Shown: in pieces, positions 1 through 8,213 of the stretch
How positions within the stretch are numbered: the stretch's first letter is position 1
Layout of the letters: each line of letters opens with the position of its first letter
Assembly (NCBI GenBank): GCA_031178585.1
Contig: JAPSIT010000002.1
Coordinates: forward strand, 1 to 53,440
Reading direction: 5' to 3'
Source of the DNA: Arthrobacter sp.
GTDB taxonomy: Bacteria; Actinomycetota; Actinomycetes; Actinomycetales; Micrococcaceae
Length of the DNA stretch: 53,440 bases
Made by a program: the position numbers and the translations under genes
Notes under the pieces: generated by a model
What the model saw: only the letters and a program-made list of their open reading frames with translations
Database searches by the model: none
What the model was told of the DNA's origin: nothing

Positions 1-122
1 GCCTTTTCTCCGCGGGCCGCCAGAACGAGCCGGGCACCTTTGCCCGCCAGGTGCAGGGCAGTAGCACGGCCGATGCCGCTCGACGCGCCCGTGATAACGA
101 CAACGCAGTCTTTGAATCGCAT
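1..122 (-). CDS. Short-chain dehydrogenase/reductase, N-terminal fragment
   Basis: Read on the minus strand from an ATG at 122, the frame stays open to the window edge and gives about 40 residues beginning MRFKDCVVVITGASSGIGRA. The TGASSGIG motif is the dinucleotide-binding glycine motif of SDR oxidoreductases, which bind NAD(P) in a Rossmann fold. A GGGGGAG stretch just upstream of the ATG can act as ribosome-binding site. The catalytic Tyr-Lys region lies outside the window, so substrate and exact subfamily cannot be told. Confidence 0.85.
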   Translation of the reverse strand, partial: MRFKDCVVVITGASSGIGRATALHLAGKGARLVLAARGEK

Positions 123-610
123 GCGCTCCCCCATTCTTCGCGGAATCTCTACGGGCGTTGGCCGCAAGAAGCAATAAGCAATAAGCAGGCTTAGCTTGTG
201 ATGGTACCCACCGTATCGCCGTGCGACAACGGCAGGGAAGCGGCGCTCACTGCCCAATTGGCTAGCTGCGGCAGCCTGGGACCGGGGATGCCGGGGATGC
301 CGGGGATGCCGGGGATGCCGGGGATGCCGGGGATGCCGGGGATGCCGGGGCCAGCATCCTGCAAAGGATCATGGGCAAACGGGGAACTCGACCGGTGTCC
401 GGGACGGATGGAATCAACGTGACAACCCTCTATGCGGGCCGGGTTTGAGGAGGGACTCCTTCGTAGTTCATGATGAAGAGAACAAGGGTGGGACGACCTC
501 CAATCTGAAGTATGCGCCGTTGAGCGCGGTCTTCGAATGACACAGGAGTCCCCATATTAGACATTGCCCTGTGAAACCACTTTTTATCGAAAGGCTGCCG
601 TAACTCAAGC
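123..610. other. Intergenic region with tandem repeat; no convincing gene
   Basis: This 488-base gap lies between the SDR gene (leftward) and an MFS permease (rightward). It should hold both promoters, but no clear -35/-10 pair was found. A 74-codon frame at 198-422 (GTG then ATG start) runs through the 9-bp repeat and would encode a Gly-Met-Pro repeat. It has no ribosome-binding site and no recognisable domain, so it is not called as a gene. A short AAGCAAT/AAGCAAT duplication sits near 170-185. Confidence 0.5.
282..350. repeat. 9-bp tandem repeat, seven perfect copies
   Basis: The unit CCGGGGATG is repeated seven times without error (282-344), followed by a partial CCGGGG (345-350). The unit length is a multiple of three, so changes in copy number would keep any reading frame. 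Perfect identity suggests recent slippage expansion. It resembles a minisatellite/VNTR locus and may vary between strains. No known regulatory function is implied. Confidence 0.95.
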
Positions 611-1771
611 ATGGGTGCGCTGGGATATCTTGCCGCTTCGGTGCCGCCGAGAATGGCTATGGCCGGCTCTGCAGTGGCGATCCCCATCCTCGCCGTGCAG
701 CAAATGGACGACGTGGGAGTCGGCGGGGCCTTGGTTGCTGCGTCGCTCGGGCCGAGCGTTGTCGCAGCCCCGGCCGCAGGTGCAGCGCTCGACGCCACCC
801 GCCGGCCCGGCGCTTTGGTTGCGGCCTCCGTACTGCTTACCGCCATCGCCTTCGCGACCACCGCGTTCCTGGGGCAGATACCCACGCCGGTGGTGTTTGC
901 GGTTCTGGCCCTGGCCGGAGCGGCCTCACCCTTCTACATGGGCGGCCTCTCGAGCTTCGTCGCCGACGCCATCCCGGGCGGGCGCAGGGCGTTCGCCTAT
1001 GACGCCCTCTCCTACAACTTCTCAGCCGTAGCGGGACCGGCCTTTGTCGCCGTCATGCTGGCCTTCTTCCCGGCCGGAGCTTCCCTCATGGTACTGGCAG
1101 CGGCCGCGGTGGTTGGCGCATTTTGCGTCAGCATCATCGGTCTTCGACCCCACGCGGCGGTTACAATTTCCCCGTGGCGCGCAGTGGCGGCAGGCCTGCA
1201 CCGGATTTTCCGCCACCGGCCGCTGGCAGTGGTGACGGCTGCATCCACCTTGAGCCAGCTCGGCCAAGGCGGGCTGGCGATCGCGGCAGTTGCGCTCTCC
1301 ATGGACCGGATCGGCTCACCCGGCGAAGGCGCGCTCGTGGTGACGGCTTTCGCCGTCGGCAGTCTGCTGGGTGCCCTGTACGAGACCGCCCGCCCAACCA
1401 GCGCACGGCCCCATGTCGTCATGATGGCCGGATTTCTAGGGACCGGGTTGCTGACGATCGGTGCCGCATTCGACGTGGGAACGGTCTGGACCGTTATCGC
1501 CATCGGTGCTTCCGGCGTGTTTACGGCGTCCACCGCAGCGGCGATGCTTTTCCTCCGCAACTTGCTGAGCCCCCACCACCTCAAGTCACAGATCTTCACC
1601 GTGGGTGCAGGCCTCCGCGCCAGCGCCTCCGCAGCCGGCGCTGCCCTGGCTGCCTCCGCGACCGGACTTGGCGGCACATTCACCGTCGCGGTCATCGGAT
1701 TTGTATGGGTCCTGTCAGCGGCGGTCATGGCCGCCTATCCCAAGCACCCGGAGACCGTAGACGGCGTCTGA
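611..1771 (+). CDS. Major facilitator superfamily permease
   Basis: The product is a 386-residue, strongly hydrophobic protein with about 11-12 predicted membrane helices separated by short Arg-rich loops, the pattern of an MFS transporter. Repeated Gly/Ala/Pro-rich helices (for example around residues 40-60 and 100-120) and the two-half layout fit drug or metabolite exporters of the MFS_1 group. No substrate can be assigned. ATG 611 is the only usable start, because an in-frame stop lies at 572-574 and no other start codon intervenes. The ribosome-binding site is poor. The gene stands alone, about 60 bases before a GAF-domain gene on the same strand. Confidence 0.8.
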   Translation: MGALGYLAASVPPRMAMAGSAVAIPILAVQQMDDVGVGGALVAASLGPSVVAAPAAGAALDATRRPGALVAASVLLTAIAFATTAFLGQIPTPVVFAVLALAGAASPFYMGGLSSFVADAIPGGRRAFAYDALSYNFSAVAGPAFVAVMLAFFPAGASLMVLAAAAVVGAFCVSIIGLRPHAAVTISPWRAVAAGLHRIFRHRPLAVVTAASTLSQLGQGGLAIAAVALSMDRIGSPGEGALVVTAFAVGSLLGALYETARPTSARPHVVMMAGFLGTGLLTIGAAFDVGTVWTVIAIGASGVFTASTAAAMLFLRNLLSPHHLKSQIFTVGAGLRASASAAGAALAASATGLGGTFTVAVIGFVWVLSAAVMAAYPKHPETVDGV

Positions 1772-1831
1772 CGTATGCTTGTGCTACGGGTTTAGCAGCA
1801 AGCCGGCGCGGCTATCTGCTGGACGTGGAGC

Positions 1832-2611
1832 ATGGCTGAAGCTTCCCCTTCCAATACCGGGCCCGGGTTCCAGGCCGCTTTTCCTGTTGCGGTTCTGGCT
1901 ACGCCCGATGTGGAGAATTTCCTCCGTGATGCCCTGCACGAGTTTGCGCACTCCATCGGCGACGAGTCACGCGAAGTGCTGTGGGCCGTCGCGCTGGTAG
2001 GCGGCGAAACGATCCGGACCTGGGTGTCCGGTTCGGCGGACGCCCGCCAGGTGGACGCCCTTCACGGCTCGTTTGACGATGGGCCGGTACGTGCCGCGGT
2101 ACGTTCCGGTGAGTTTGTCCATATTGCCGATGCGGCCACGGAGCGGCGGTGGCCGGGTTATGCCACTTTCCTGGTCGGACATGGCGCCGCCTCCCTCCTG
2201 ACAGTTCCCGTGATGGTGGGCGGCGAGATCGGCGCTGCGCTCACACTTTATGCCCCGGTCCCCCATGCGTTCACGAGCGACGATATAGCCGGGGCCGCCG
2301 CCTGTGCCCGGCGGATTGCCGCTGCCATCCAGCTCCTGCTGCAGCTGGCGCAGCGGGCAGAGGCCACTGCCGTTCAGAGCCCGCTTTCCTTGGTGGACCT
2401 TGCGGTGTGGTCCCTGATGCGGGAATACGGGTTCAGCCGGGACAATGCAGTCCAGTATCTACAGGATGTTGTCCAGAGCCGGGCCTCCGCGCTTCCGGAC
2501 GCGGGCATCGCAACTGTCCTGCCGGGTCCAGGGCTGACTCACGACGGCGGGAACCCTCCAACCGCGAACGCCACGGCAAAGGGCCGCCGCGCAGCCGGGC
2601 GGAAAAGATAG
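1832..2611 (+). CDS. GAF domain protein with ANTAR-like C-terminal helices
   Basis: The product has 259 residues. Residues about 20-170 have the alternating strand/helix pattern of a GAF sensor domain, including a SLLTVPVMVGGEIGAALTLY core strand pair typical of this fold. Residues about 185-225 form a helical segment (SLMREYGFSRDNAVQYLQDV) that resembles a reduced ANTAR RNA-binding module as found in actinobacterial GAF-ANTAR proteins, but conserved ANTAR residues are not clearly present. The last 30 residues are a basic, disordered tail. It probably senses a small ligand or redox state; no target is evident. The next gene, a penicillin-binding protein, is convergent and only 14 bases away. 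Confidence 0.65.
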   Translation: MAEASPSNTGPGFQAAFPVAVLATPDVENFLRDALHEFAHSIGDESREVLWAVALVGGETIRTWVSGSADARQVDALHGSFDDGPVRAAVRSGEFVHIADAATERRWPGYATFLVGHGAASLLTVPVMVGGEIGAALTLYAPVPHAFTSDDIAGAAACARRIAAAIQLLLQLAQRAEATAVQSPLSLVDLAVWSLMREYGFSRDNAVQYLQDVVQSRASALPDAGIATVLPGPGLTHDGGNPPTANATAKGRRAAGRKR

Positions 2612-2625
2612 ACTCTTCGCCTGGG

Positions 2626-4788
2626 CTAGCTTGTTGGTTTGCCGACTATAGATGCGGGGGGCTTGGGGAAGGCCTTGGCCGGGTACATTTTGCCCACCTT
2701 CAGCATGTAGTTTGCCCACTGGGGACCGGCGATCATGTACCCGTCGATGCGTTTGTAGAGCTTTCCGTTGACATTGAGGTTCCTGCCCGGCCGGCTCTGG
2801 CCTTCGAGCGTGTCGCCGAAGAACGAGGCGGTAGCCATTCCCGTGGTGTAGCCCACCACCCAGGTGGCGCTGTTGATGTTGTTCGTACCGGTCTTGGCTG
2901 CCGCGGGCATGCGCTCATGGACCTCTGGTTTGATGTAGACCCCGGAGCCCTTCTTCAGGGTGTCCTGCAGGACGGCGTTCACGCCCCGGGCCACCTTCGG
3001 ATCCACAGCGTCGCGGCACTTGGTCTCCGGAACTGGCAGCTGCTTGCCGGCACGGTCGGCGATGCGGGTAAGGGAGATGGGTTCGCAGTAGCGGCCGTCC
3101 GCGGCGAAGGTGGCGAAGGCGTTGGCCATGGTCAACGGTGCAACTGCCGTGGCGCCCAACAGGTTGCCGATCTGGTGCATGTTGATCCGGTCGCCATCCA
3201 GTCCGCTATGGAGGCCCACGGCGTCCACCATCTTCTGGATGCCGCAGAAGTCCAGCTGTGCCGCTTCCGCGAAGGTCGCAGTGTTGATGGAGTTGTACAG
3301 TCCGTAGTCAGCCGGCATCTTCCGGTAGTAGCCTGCGTCGGCGTTCTGCAGATCGTCCGCCGTCTCAAGGCCCGCGGCCCGCTGCTTGCTGCTGTAGCCG
3401 CCGATGACCTTCCCGCACGAGGACCGCCAGCGGAATCCCAGCGGGTACTCACGCTTGGAGGCATCGACGGTCTGCGTCATGGTCTTTCCTTGGTTCAGCC
3501 ACTCCGCGAACGTGAACGGCTTCATGGTGGACCCGGGTTGGAAACCGCCTGCGCCGTTCAGATCGTTGCCGCTGGTGTCCTTGGACTGCACGTTGAAGTT
3601 CAGCTGGGTATCGAACTTTCCGCGCTGCGGGAGGAATACCGTATTTTGCGCCATGGAGAGGATTTTCCCGGTCCCCGGCTGGATCGAGACCAGGGATGCC
3701 CCCCACTTTGCGGGATTTGCCCCGGCCGTTGCGTTTACCTGGGACTGCGCTGCGGCCTGGAGCCGGCTGTCGAGCGTCGTCGTGATGGTCAGTCCGCCGC
3801 GCAGCAGCTTCTGTTCACGCGCCTGCCTGTCGGCGCCGTACGCGGGGTTGTTGAGGAACAGCTGAGCGACGTAGTCGCAGAAGTAGGGTGCCATTGCCGC
3901 GGCGGCACATCCCTGCTTGGAGGGCTTGATCTTCAAACCGATACCGGCAGCGACAGCCTTGTCATGCTGACTCTGGCTGATTTTGCCTTGCTCGAGCATG
4001 GCGTCCAGGACCTGGTTGCGGCGCTGGATGGAGTTGTCCGGGTTGGCCACGGGATCATAGAGGCTGGGACTGTTGACCAGGCCGGCCAGCAGGGCTGCCT
4101 GGGGCAGCGTCAGTTTACTTGCGGGAACGCTGAAGAAGTACTGCGAGGCTGCCTCGATGCCATAGGCACTGCGGTTGAAGAAGACGATGTTGAGGTACCC
4201 CTCAAGGATCTGGTCCTTGGTGAACTTCCTCTCCAGTGCCAGGGCCAGACGCATCTCGCGCAGCTTGTCCGCTACGTTCTTCTGCCCGCTGAGGATCACC
4301 TGCTCCTCACGCCCTGCGGAGATCCTGGCCTCGTTCGCCACGTTGGTGACGTACTGCTGGGTCAGCGTCGACGCGCCCTGCCGCTCCCCCTGCGCCAAGT
4401 TAGTTGTCAGCGCCCGGAGGATGCCCTGCGGGTCAACTCCGTTGTGCTCGTAGAAACGGCTGTCCTCGATGGCAACGATGGCGTCCTTAATGAACGGCGA
4501 CATCGTTTTCAGCGGAACGCGCACGCGGTTTTCCTCGTAAAACGTGGCGATCAGCTTTCCGTCGGCCGTGACCAGCCGCGTGGTTTGCGACGGCGGGCGC
4601 ACCGCCAGTTCCGTGGGCAGACTGTTGAAGTACGTGATCGAGCTGCTGAGGGTGGTGCCGGCCAACGCAACCTGCGGAACCAGGTAGGCGGCCACCAGGA
4701 CGCCACAGAAGCTGCTCAGGACCACGAACCCGAGCATCCTTGCTGCGAAGCTGCGCAATCGGGATGACTGGCGCTTTTTTGCCATCAT
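2626..4788 (-). CDS. Class A penicillin-binding protein (glycosyltransferase/transpeptidase)
   Basis: This 720-residue bifunctional peptidoglycan synthase polymerises lipid II glycan strands and cross-links stem peptides outside the membrane. It has a short cytoplasmic N-terminus and one membrane anchor at about 15-43. The GT51 domain shows EDSRFYEH (108-115, catalytic Glu), GASTLTQQ (138-145) and RKFTKDQILEGYLN. The transpeptidase domain carries all three motifs: STMK (nucleophile Ser420, Lys423), SIN (500-502) and KTGT (632-635). No PASTA domain is visible at the short C-terminus. The start is a double ATG (4788/4785) with GAGGTG upstream. It lies downstream of a secreted-protein gene on the same strand, 180 bases away, so probably has its own promoter. 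Confidence 0.95.
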   Translation of the reverse strand: MMAKKRQSSRLRSFAARMLGFVVLSSFCGVLVAAYLVPQVALAGTTLSSSITYFNSLPTELAVRPPSQTTRLVTADGKLIATFYEENRVRVPLKTMSPFIKDAIVAIEDSRFYEHNGVDPQGILRALTTNLAQGERQGASTLTQQYVTNVANEARISAGREEQVILSGQKNVADKLREMRLALALERKFTKDQILEGYLNIVFFNRSAYGIEAASQYFFSVPASKLTLPQAALLAGLVNSPSLYDPVANPDNSIQRRNQVLDAMLEQGKISQSQHDKAVAAGIGLKIKPSKQGCAAAAMAPYFCDYVAQLFLNNPAYGADRQAREQKLLRGGLTITTTLDSRLQAAAQSQVNATAGANPAKWGASLVSIQPGTGKILSMAQNTVFLPQRGKFDTQLNFNVQSKDTSGNDLNGAGGFQPGSTMKPFTFAEWLNQGKTMTQTVDASKREYPLGFRWRSSCGKVIGGYSSKQRAAGLETADDLQNADAGYYRKMPADYGLYNSINTATFAEAAQLDFCGIQKMVDAVGLHSGLDGDRINMHQIGNLLGATAVAPLTMANAFATFAADGRYCEPISLTRIADRAGKQLPVPETKCRDAVDPKVARGVNAVLQDTLKKGSGVYIKPEVHERMPAAAKTGTNNINSATWVVGYTTGMATASFFGDTLEGQSRPGRNLNVNGKLYKRIDGYMIAGPQWANYMLKVGKMYPAKAFPKPPASIVGKPTS

Positions 4789-4891
4789 TAGAGCTCACCT
4801 CATCCGATGTGACACAACGATACGCCGGACTGTGCAGCCGATCCAGACACTTCCTGGGCCAGAAGAGGCAAGAGGCCCGGGCAGGAAGAAT

Positions 4892-4924
4892 CCGGCCCTC
4901 CGGCACCAGGTGCCAGAGAGCCGG
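4892..4924 (-). terminator. Possible terminator after the secreted-protein gene
   Basis: Nested inverted repeats, CCGGC...GCCGG outside and GGCACC/GGTGCC inside, lie about 44 bases past the stop of the upstream minus-strand gene. There is no T-run, so termination is uncertain. Confidence 0.35.
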
Positions 4925-4967
4925 TGGATCCATTTTTCCTCAAACGGAGGGCGGAATTAGCCCAGGT

Positions 4968-6269
4968 TCACCTTGCTGGTCTGAGGCTGCGGTCCGAAAA
5001 CCAGTAGCGCCTGTTGGTGTGGTCAGTGGCCATCACCACGATGCCGGTGGTGGCGTTCACGCTCTGCTTCGTGCTGGTCACGTTGTTCAATTTGGTCGAC
5101 TTGGCGCCCTCGATCACGGGTGTGCCGCGTCCGGCCTTGAAGACAGGGTTGTCCATGGACGCAGTCTTTTCGTAGATGCTGCCAGCCTCCCCTGCTGAGA
5201 CGGTGCAGCCGCTGACCGACGAGTGCGGAGCCGTGTGGAAGACCCGGACCAGGTTGTTCTCGGTGTCCAGCATGATCTGCGGACGGGTGACGCAGTCCCC
5301 GGTGCGGGCGATCGTTGTCTGGCGGAACGATCCGGTGCCGGGCCGGAACACCAGCAACAGCTCCTGGGCCAGGTTTGGATCGGACGAGCCGTCGTTCAAG
5401 CTGGTCTTTACCGAGGCGTAAACCCGGCCGCTAGGATCGGACTGCAGCGTCTTGATGTTCAGATGGTCATCGACCCGCTTCTTTCCCCTGATGGCCTCCT
5501 TCACCTTCCATGAGCCGGCGTTCCTCGTGCTTTTCTCGTCATCGTGTGTCGCCCACCATGCCGTCCCGGTCCCTTGGTCCGTCCACATGATTCCGATTTC
5601 GTCGCCTTCGAAGGCAACAATGGCGGATACGTCATCCGGCGTCGGATGCGCATCCGGCGCTCCGGGCACGACGAACGGCCTGCCCCAGCGGGTGCCGCCG
5701 GCGGCGGATTTGTTCACGAACACGGTGCTGGTGGCCCCGGACACCTGCGTCCAAGTCGCCCATAGGGCACCGGTGGAGTCCTTGGCAATCGTCAGCGTCT
5801 CGCTGCTGTTGTTCGAGATCGTGGTGGGGAAGCCGCGGCTCAGCGAGTACTTCCCGTTCGAGTAGCTGTAACGGTACAGGCGGGCCGGCTGCCCGCCCGC
5901 CGAGGCACCGGAGGCCACCACGTTTGAAGCGATGTATAGGTGCGTGCCGTCCCAGAGCGTGTCCGAGGAGGTGCTGGCCCGGCTGTCACTGCGCACCCCG
6001 GTGTCCACCCAGGTGCTGGTGTTCCGGTTTAGGCGGTAGATGCTCCACCCCCTGCCGGTGGACCACATGTTCGCCCACCAGGAGCCGTCATTCCACCACA
6101 ACTTGCTCTGCGGTTTATCCGCCGTCGGAGGATTGACCACACCGGAGTACGTGATGCTGGGCGTGCCCACGTTGGCCGCCTGGGCATTGCCGGCAACCCC
6201 CAAAACACTTCCGGCAACTGCAAGGGACAGGACGAGCAGCCGGCTAAGCCAGCGAAGGGTTTGTTTCAT
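4968..6269 (-). CDS. Secreted protein of unknown function, beta-propeller-like
   Basis: The product has 433 residues. The start chosen is ATG 6269 (MKQTLRWLSR) rather than an in-frame TTG at 6317, because it directly precedes a classical signal peptide: basic n-region, hydrophobic core, and AQA cleavage site at about residue 31. The mature protein is rich in Trp, Thr and Ser with recurring motifs such as LWWNDGSWWANMWS, DTLWDGTHLYIAS, GALWATW, IGIMWTDQ and RVYASVKT. These look like successive blades of a six- or seven-bladed propeller such as those of sialidase-like or lectin-like proteins. No catalytic motif was recognised. It is probably exported by Sec and may act on or bind cell-surface or environmental glycans; this is inference. 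The neighbour downstream is a penicillin-binding protein. Confidence 0.7.
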   Translation of the reverse strand: MKQTLRWLSRLLVLSLAVAGSVLGVAGNAQAANVGTPSITYSGVVNPPTADKPQSKLWWNDGSWWANMWSTGRGWSIYRLNRNTSTWVDTGVRSDSRASTSSDTLWDGTHLYIASNVVASGASAGGQPARLYRYSYSNGKYSLSRGFPTTISNNSSETLTIAKDSTGALWATWTQVSGATSTVFVNKSAAGGTRWGRPFVVPGAPDAHPTPDDVSAIVAFEGDEIGIMWTDQGTGTAWWATHDDEKSTRNAGSWKVKEAIRGKKRVDDHLNIKTLQSDPSGRVYASVKTSLNDGSSDPNLAQELLLVFRPGTGSFRQTTIARTGDCVTRPQIMLDTENNLVRVFHTAPHSSVSGCTVSAGEAGSIYEKTASMDNPVFKAGRGTPVIEGAKSTKLNNVTSTKQSVNATTGIVVMATDHTNRRYWFSDRSLRPAR

Positions 6270-6428
6270 CTTTATCGTTGTTTCTCTTGGCCGGTGAAAG
6301 TCTTCCGGCCGGTGCAAGGCACCCGTCCGGGATCAGGGAAGGCCCAGTCCAACTCGGGTCAACACCCACGGGAACTGCGATGAAGCCCGCCTCCTGCGGG
6401 ATCGGAAACATGCCTCATCCTCCTGCCG

Positions 6429-6448
6429 CCAAGTTTTGAAAACCTTGG
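6429..6448. repeat. Inverted repeat upstream of secreted-protein gene
   Basis: CCAAG and CTTGG flank a TTTTGAAAAC core, giving a near-palindromic 20-mer. It lies about 160 bases upstream of the leftward secreted-protein gene and about 80 bases before the sugar-permease promoter. It could be an operator or a small hairpin; the role is not known. Confidence 0.4.
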
Positions 6449-6525
6449 AGTTGCCATGGAGCCACAAGGGGGCCCCACCCGTTTTGGGGGGTCAGCGGTA
6501 TTTGACCGAATGTCAGCACAAAGTG

Positions 6526-6554
6526 TTGACTAACGGATTAGAGCGCTCTAATCT
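6526..6554 (+). promoter_or_regulatory. Sigma-A-type promoter of the sugar permease
   Basis: TTGACT (6526-6531), a 17-base spacer and TAATCT (6549-6554) form a near-consensus -35/-10 pair. Transcription should begin near 6561, leaving a leader of about 75 bases before the permease ATG at 6636. The spacer and most of the -10 box are occupied by an 18-bp palindrome. Within the 366-base gap 6270-6635, the part left of this promoter holds only small inverted repeats, including CCCGC/GCGGG near 6387-6401. Confidence 0.8.
6536..6553. promoter_or_regulatory. LacI-family operator, perfect 18-bp palindrome
   Basis: GATTAGAGCGCTCTAATC is a perfect palindrome with the central CG expected for LacI/GalR operators. 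It fills the spacer and overlaps the -10 hexamer of the permease promoter, so a bound repressor would block RNA polymerase. The likely binder is the LacI-type protein encoded just downstream of the permease. Confidence 0.8.
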
Positions 6555-6635
6555 AATTAGCACGTGACCTTGCACACTTGCAGGAATCCCTTATTCACGG
6601 CCGTGTTCCGGCCCACCAATCCAAGGAAGTCAACA

Positions 6636-8084
6636 ATGTCGTTGCATGCAGCACGCCCTCCCGCATCGGGCTCGAAGCATCGCGGGTATCTTGCCCGCCT
6701 TACCGTCATCTCCACTCTCGGTGGACTCCTCTTCGGCTACGACACGGGCGTGATTTCCGGCGCTCTGCTGTACATGCAGGACTCACTCAGCATGACCCCG
6801 GTCGAAGAAGCCACTGTGGTGAGCGCCCTCCTGTTCCCGGGTGCTGCTGTGGGCGCCCTCAGCGGAGGGCGGCTGGCCGACAAGCTCGGACGCCGCGGCA
6901 GCCTCCTAGTCTGCGCGTTCCTCTTCCTCATCGGCGCCTTGGGCTGCGCCATCGCCCCGAACGTGGGCTTCATGATCGTAGCTCGTGTCATTCTCGGCCT
7001 GGGTGTGGGCGCAGCCGCAGTCACCTGCCCCCTCTACCTGGCCGAGATGGCGCCGGCGCATTTGCGGGGCCGGATGGTGACCATTAACGAACTCATGATC
7101 GTGACGGGCCAGATGCTGGCATTCGCCATCAACGCCCTCCTGGACGCCCTCATCCATGACCAGGAGGTCTGGCGCCTCATGCTGGGCGTGGCGTCGATAC
7201 CCGCCATTGCGCTCCTGATCGGCATGCTGATCCTGCCTGAATCACCCCGATGGTTCGCCATCCGGGACCGCTTCGCTGACAGCCGCCGCATCCTGGATCT
7301 GAGCCGAAGCCCGGAAGAGGCAGACTTCGAGTACAAGGAAATCGTTGAAGCTGCCACTGCCGCACGCAATGAGCGCTCCTCCGCGTGGCGCGACCTGAAG
7401 GAGAATCCGTGGATGCGCAGGCTGCTGTGGATCGGCATTGGTCTCGCCGTGGTCCAGCAGGCCACGGGCATCAACACGGTGAACTACTATGCACCGTCGA
7501 TCCTTGAGCGCAGCGGACTAGGGGTCAGCGCATCCTTGGTCGCCACCGTGGCAGTAGGACTTACATCAGTGCTGATGACCATTCTGGGCATCTGGCTGCT
7601 TGGCTTCGTCGGACGCCGCCGGATGCTGGTTATCGGCTTCTCCGGCGTGGTTGCCTCCCAGACGCTGCTCGCCGTCGTTTTCATGCTGCCGCAGTCGGAT
7701 CTGGTCAGCTACACCATCCTTGCCGCCATGATGCTGTTCGTTGCCTTCGTGCAGTGCTTCATCGGCACCTGCGTCTGGCTGCTCCTCTCGGAGATCTTCC
7801 CGCTCGCCATCCGAGGCTTCGCCATGGGAATCGCCGTCTTCGCCCTGTGGACCGTCAACGCGGCCATCTCCTTCCTGTTCCCAATCCTGGTAGTCGCTTT
7901 GGGTTCGACGGGCACCTTCACCGTCTTCGTGCTGGTCAACATTGTTTCGCTCGTCTTCGTCGCCAAGTTCGTGCCGGAAACGAAGGGGCATTCGCTGGAG
8001 GAACTGGAGGTTCACTTCCGCACCGGCAGCCTGCCTGTCATTTCCTCCCCTGCCGCTTCAGGCGAGAAGGCAACGGCGCCCTAA
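6636..8084 (+). CDS. Sugar porter family MFS transporter (sugar or inositol, proton symport)
   Basis: This 482-residue permease of the SP family has twelve predicted helices. Family signatures are present: GYDTGVISGALLYM in helix 1, LADKLGRRGS between helices 2 and 3, PESPRW after helix 6, GRRR between helices 8 and 9, and the C-terminal VPETKGHSLEELE. The helix 1 sequence resembles that of myo-inositol and pentose porters, but the substrate cannot be fixed. ATG 6636 is preferred over GTG 6564 because AAGGAAG precedes it at a proper distance and 6564 lies at the predicted transcription start. The gene is probably repressed by the LacI-type regulator downstream until its sugar is present. Confidence 0.9.
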   Translation: MSLHAARPPASGSKHRGYLARLTVISTLGGLLFGYDTGVISGALLYMQDSLSMTPVEEATVVSALLFPGAAVGALSGGRLADKLGRRGSLLVCAFLFLIGALGCAIAPNVGFMIVARVILGLGVGAAAVTCPLYLAEMAPAHLRGRMVTINELMIVTGQMLAFAINALLDALIHDQEVWRLMLGVASIPAIALLIGMLILPESPRWFAIRDRFADSRRILDLSRSPEEADFEYKEIVEAATAARNERSSAWRDLKENPWMRRLLWIGIGLAVVQQATGINTVNYYAPSILERSGLGVSASLVATVAVGLTSVLMTILGIWLLGFVGRRRMLVIGFSGVVASQTLLAVVFMLPQSDLVSYTILAAMMLFVAFVQCFIGTCVWLLLSEIFPLAIRGFAMGIAVFALWTVNAAISFLFPILVVALGSTGTFTVFVLVNIVSLVFVAKFVPETKGHSLEELEVHFRTGSLPVISSPAASGEKATAP

Positions 8085-8130
8085 CAGGCATGCTTGGAAT
8101 ACGTGAGTCGCCGGTAGCAACCGGCGCATG

Positions 8131-8170
8131 GCGAATGAGCGGCGGCCTGCCCGGGCTGCCGCTCATTCGC
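8131..8170. terminator. Strong hairpin between permease and repressor genes
   Basis: A perfect 13-bp stem (GCGAATGAGCGGC with its complement at 8158-8170) encloses a GC-rich loop that can pair further. It lies 46 bases after the permease stop. There is no T-run, so it may terminate poorly, attenuate read-through into the repressor gene, or protect the permease mRNA end. A smaller GCCGG/CCGGC hairpin lies at 8110-8125. Confidence 0.55.
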
Positions 8171-8213
8171 GGTACGCTAGCCCGCAGGAAAGTAGCTATT
8201 GCCGGGGAGCGAA

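Noticed and set aside
282..350. CRISPR array
   Set aside because: The units are 9 bases with no spacers; it is a simple tandem repeat.
198..422. 74-codon frame with collagen-like Gly-Met-Pro repeat
   Set aside because: No ribosome-binding site and no similarity beyond the tandem repeat, so only the repeat is annotated.
2149..4767. Long plus-strand open frame (872 codons) across the penicillin-binding protein gene
   Set aside because: Antisense shadow caused by high GC; the minus strand encodes all PBP motifs in order.
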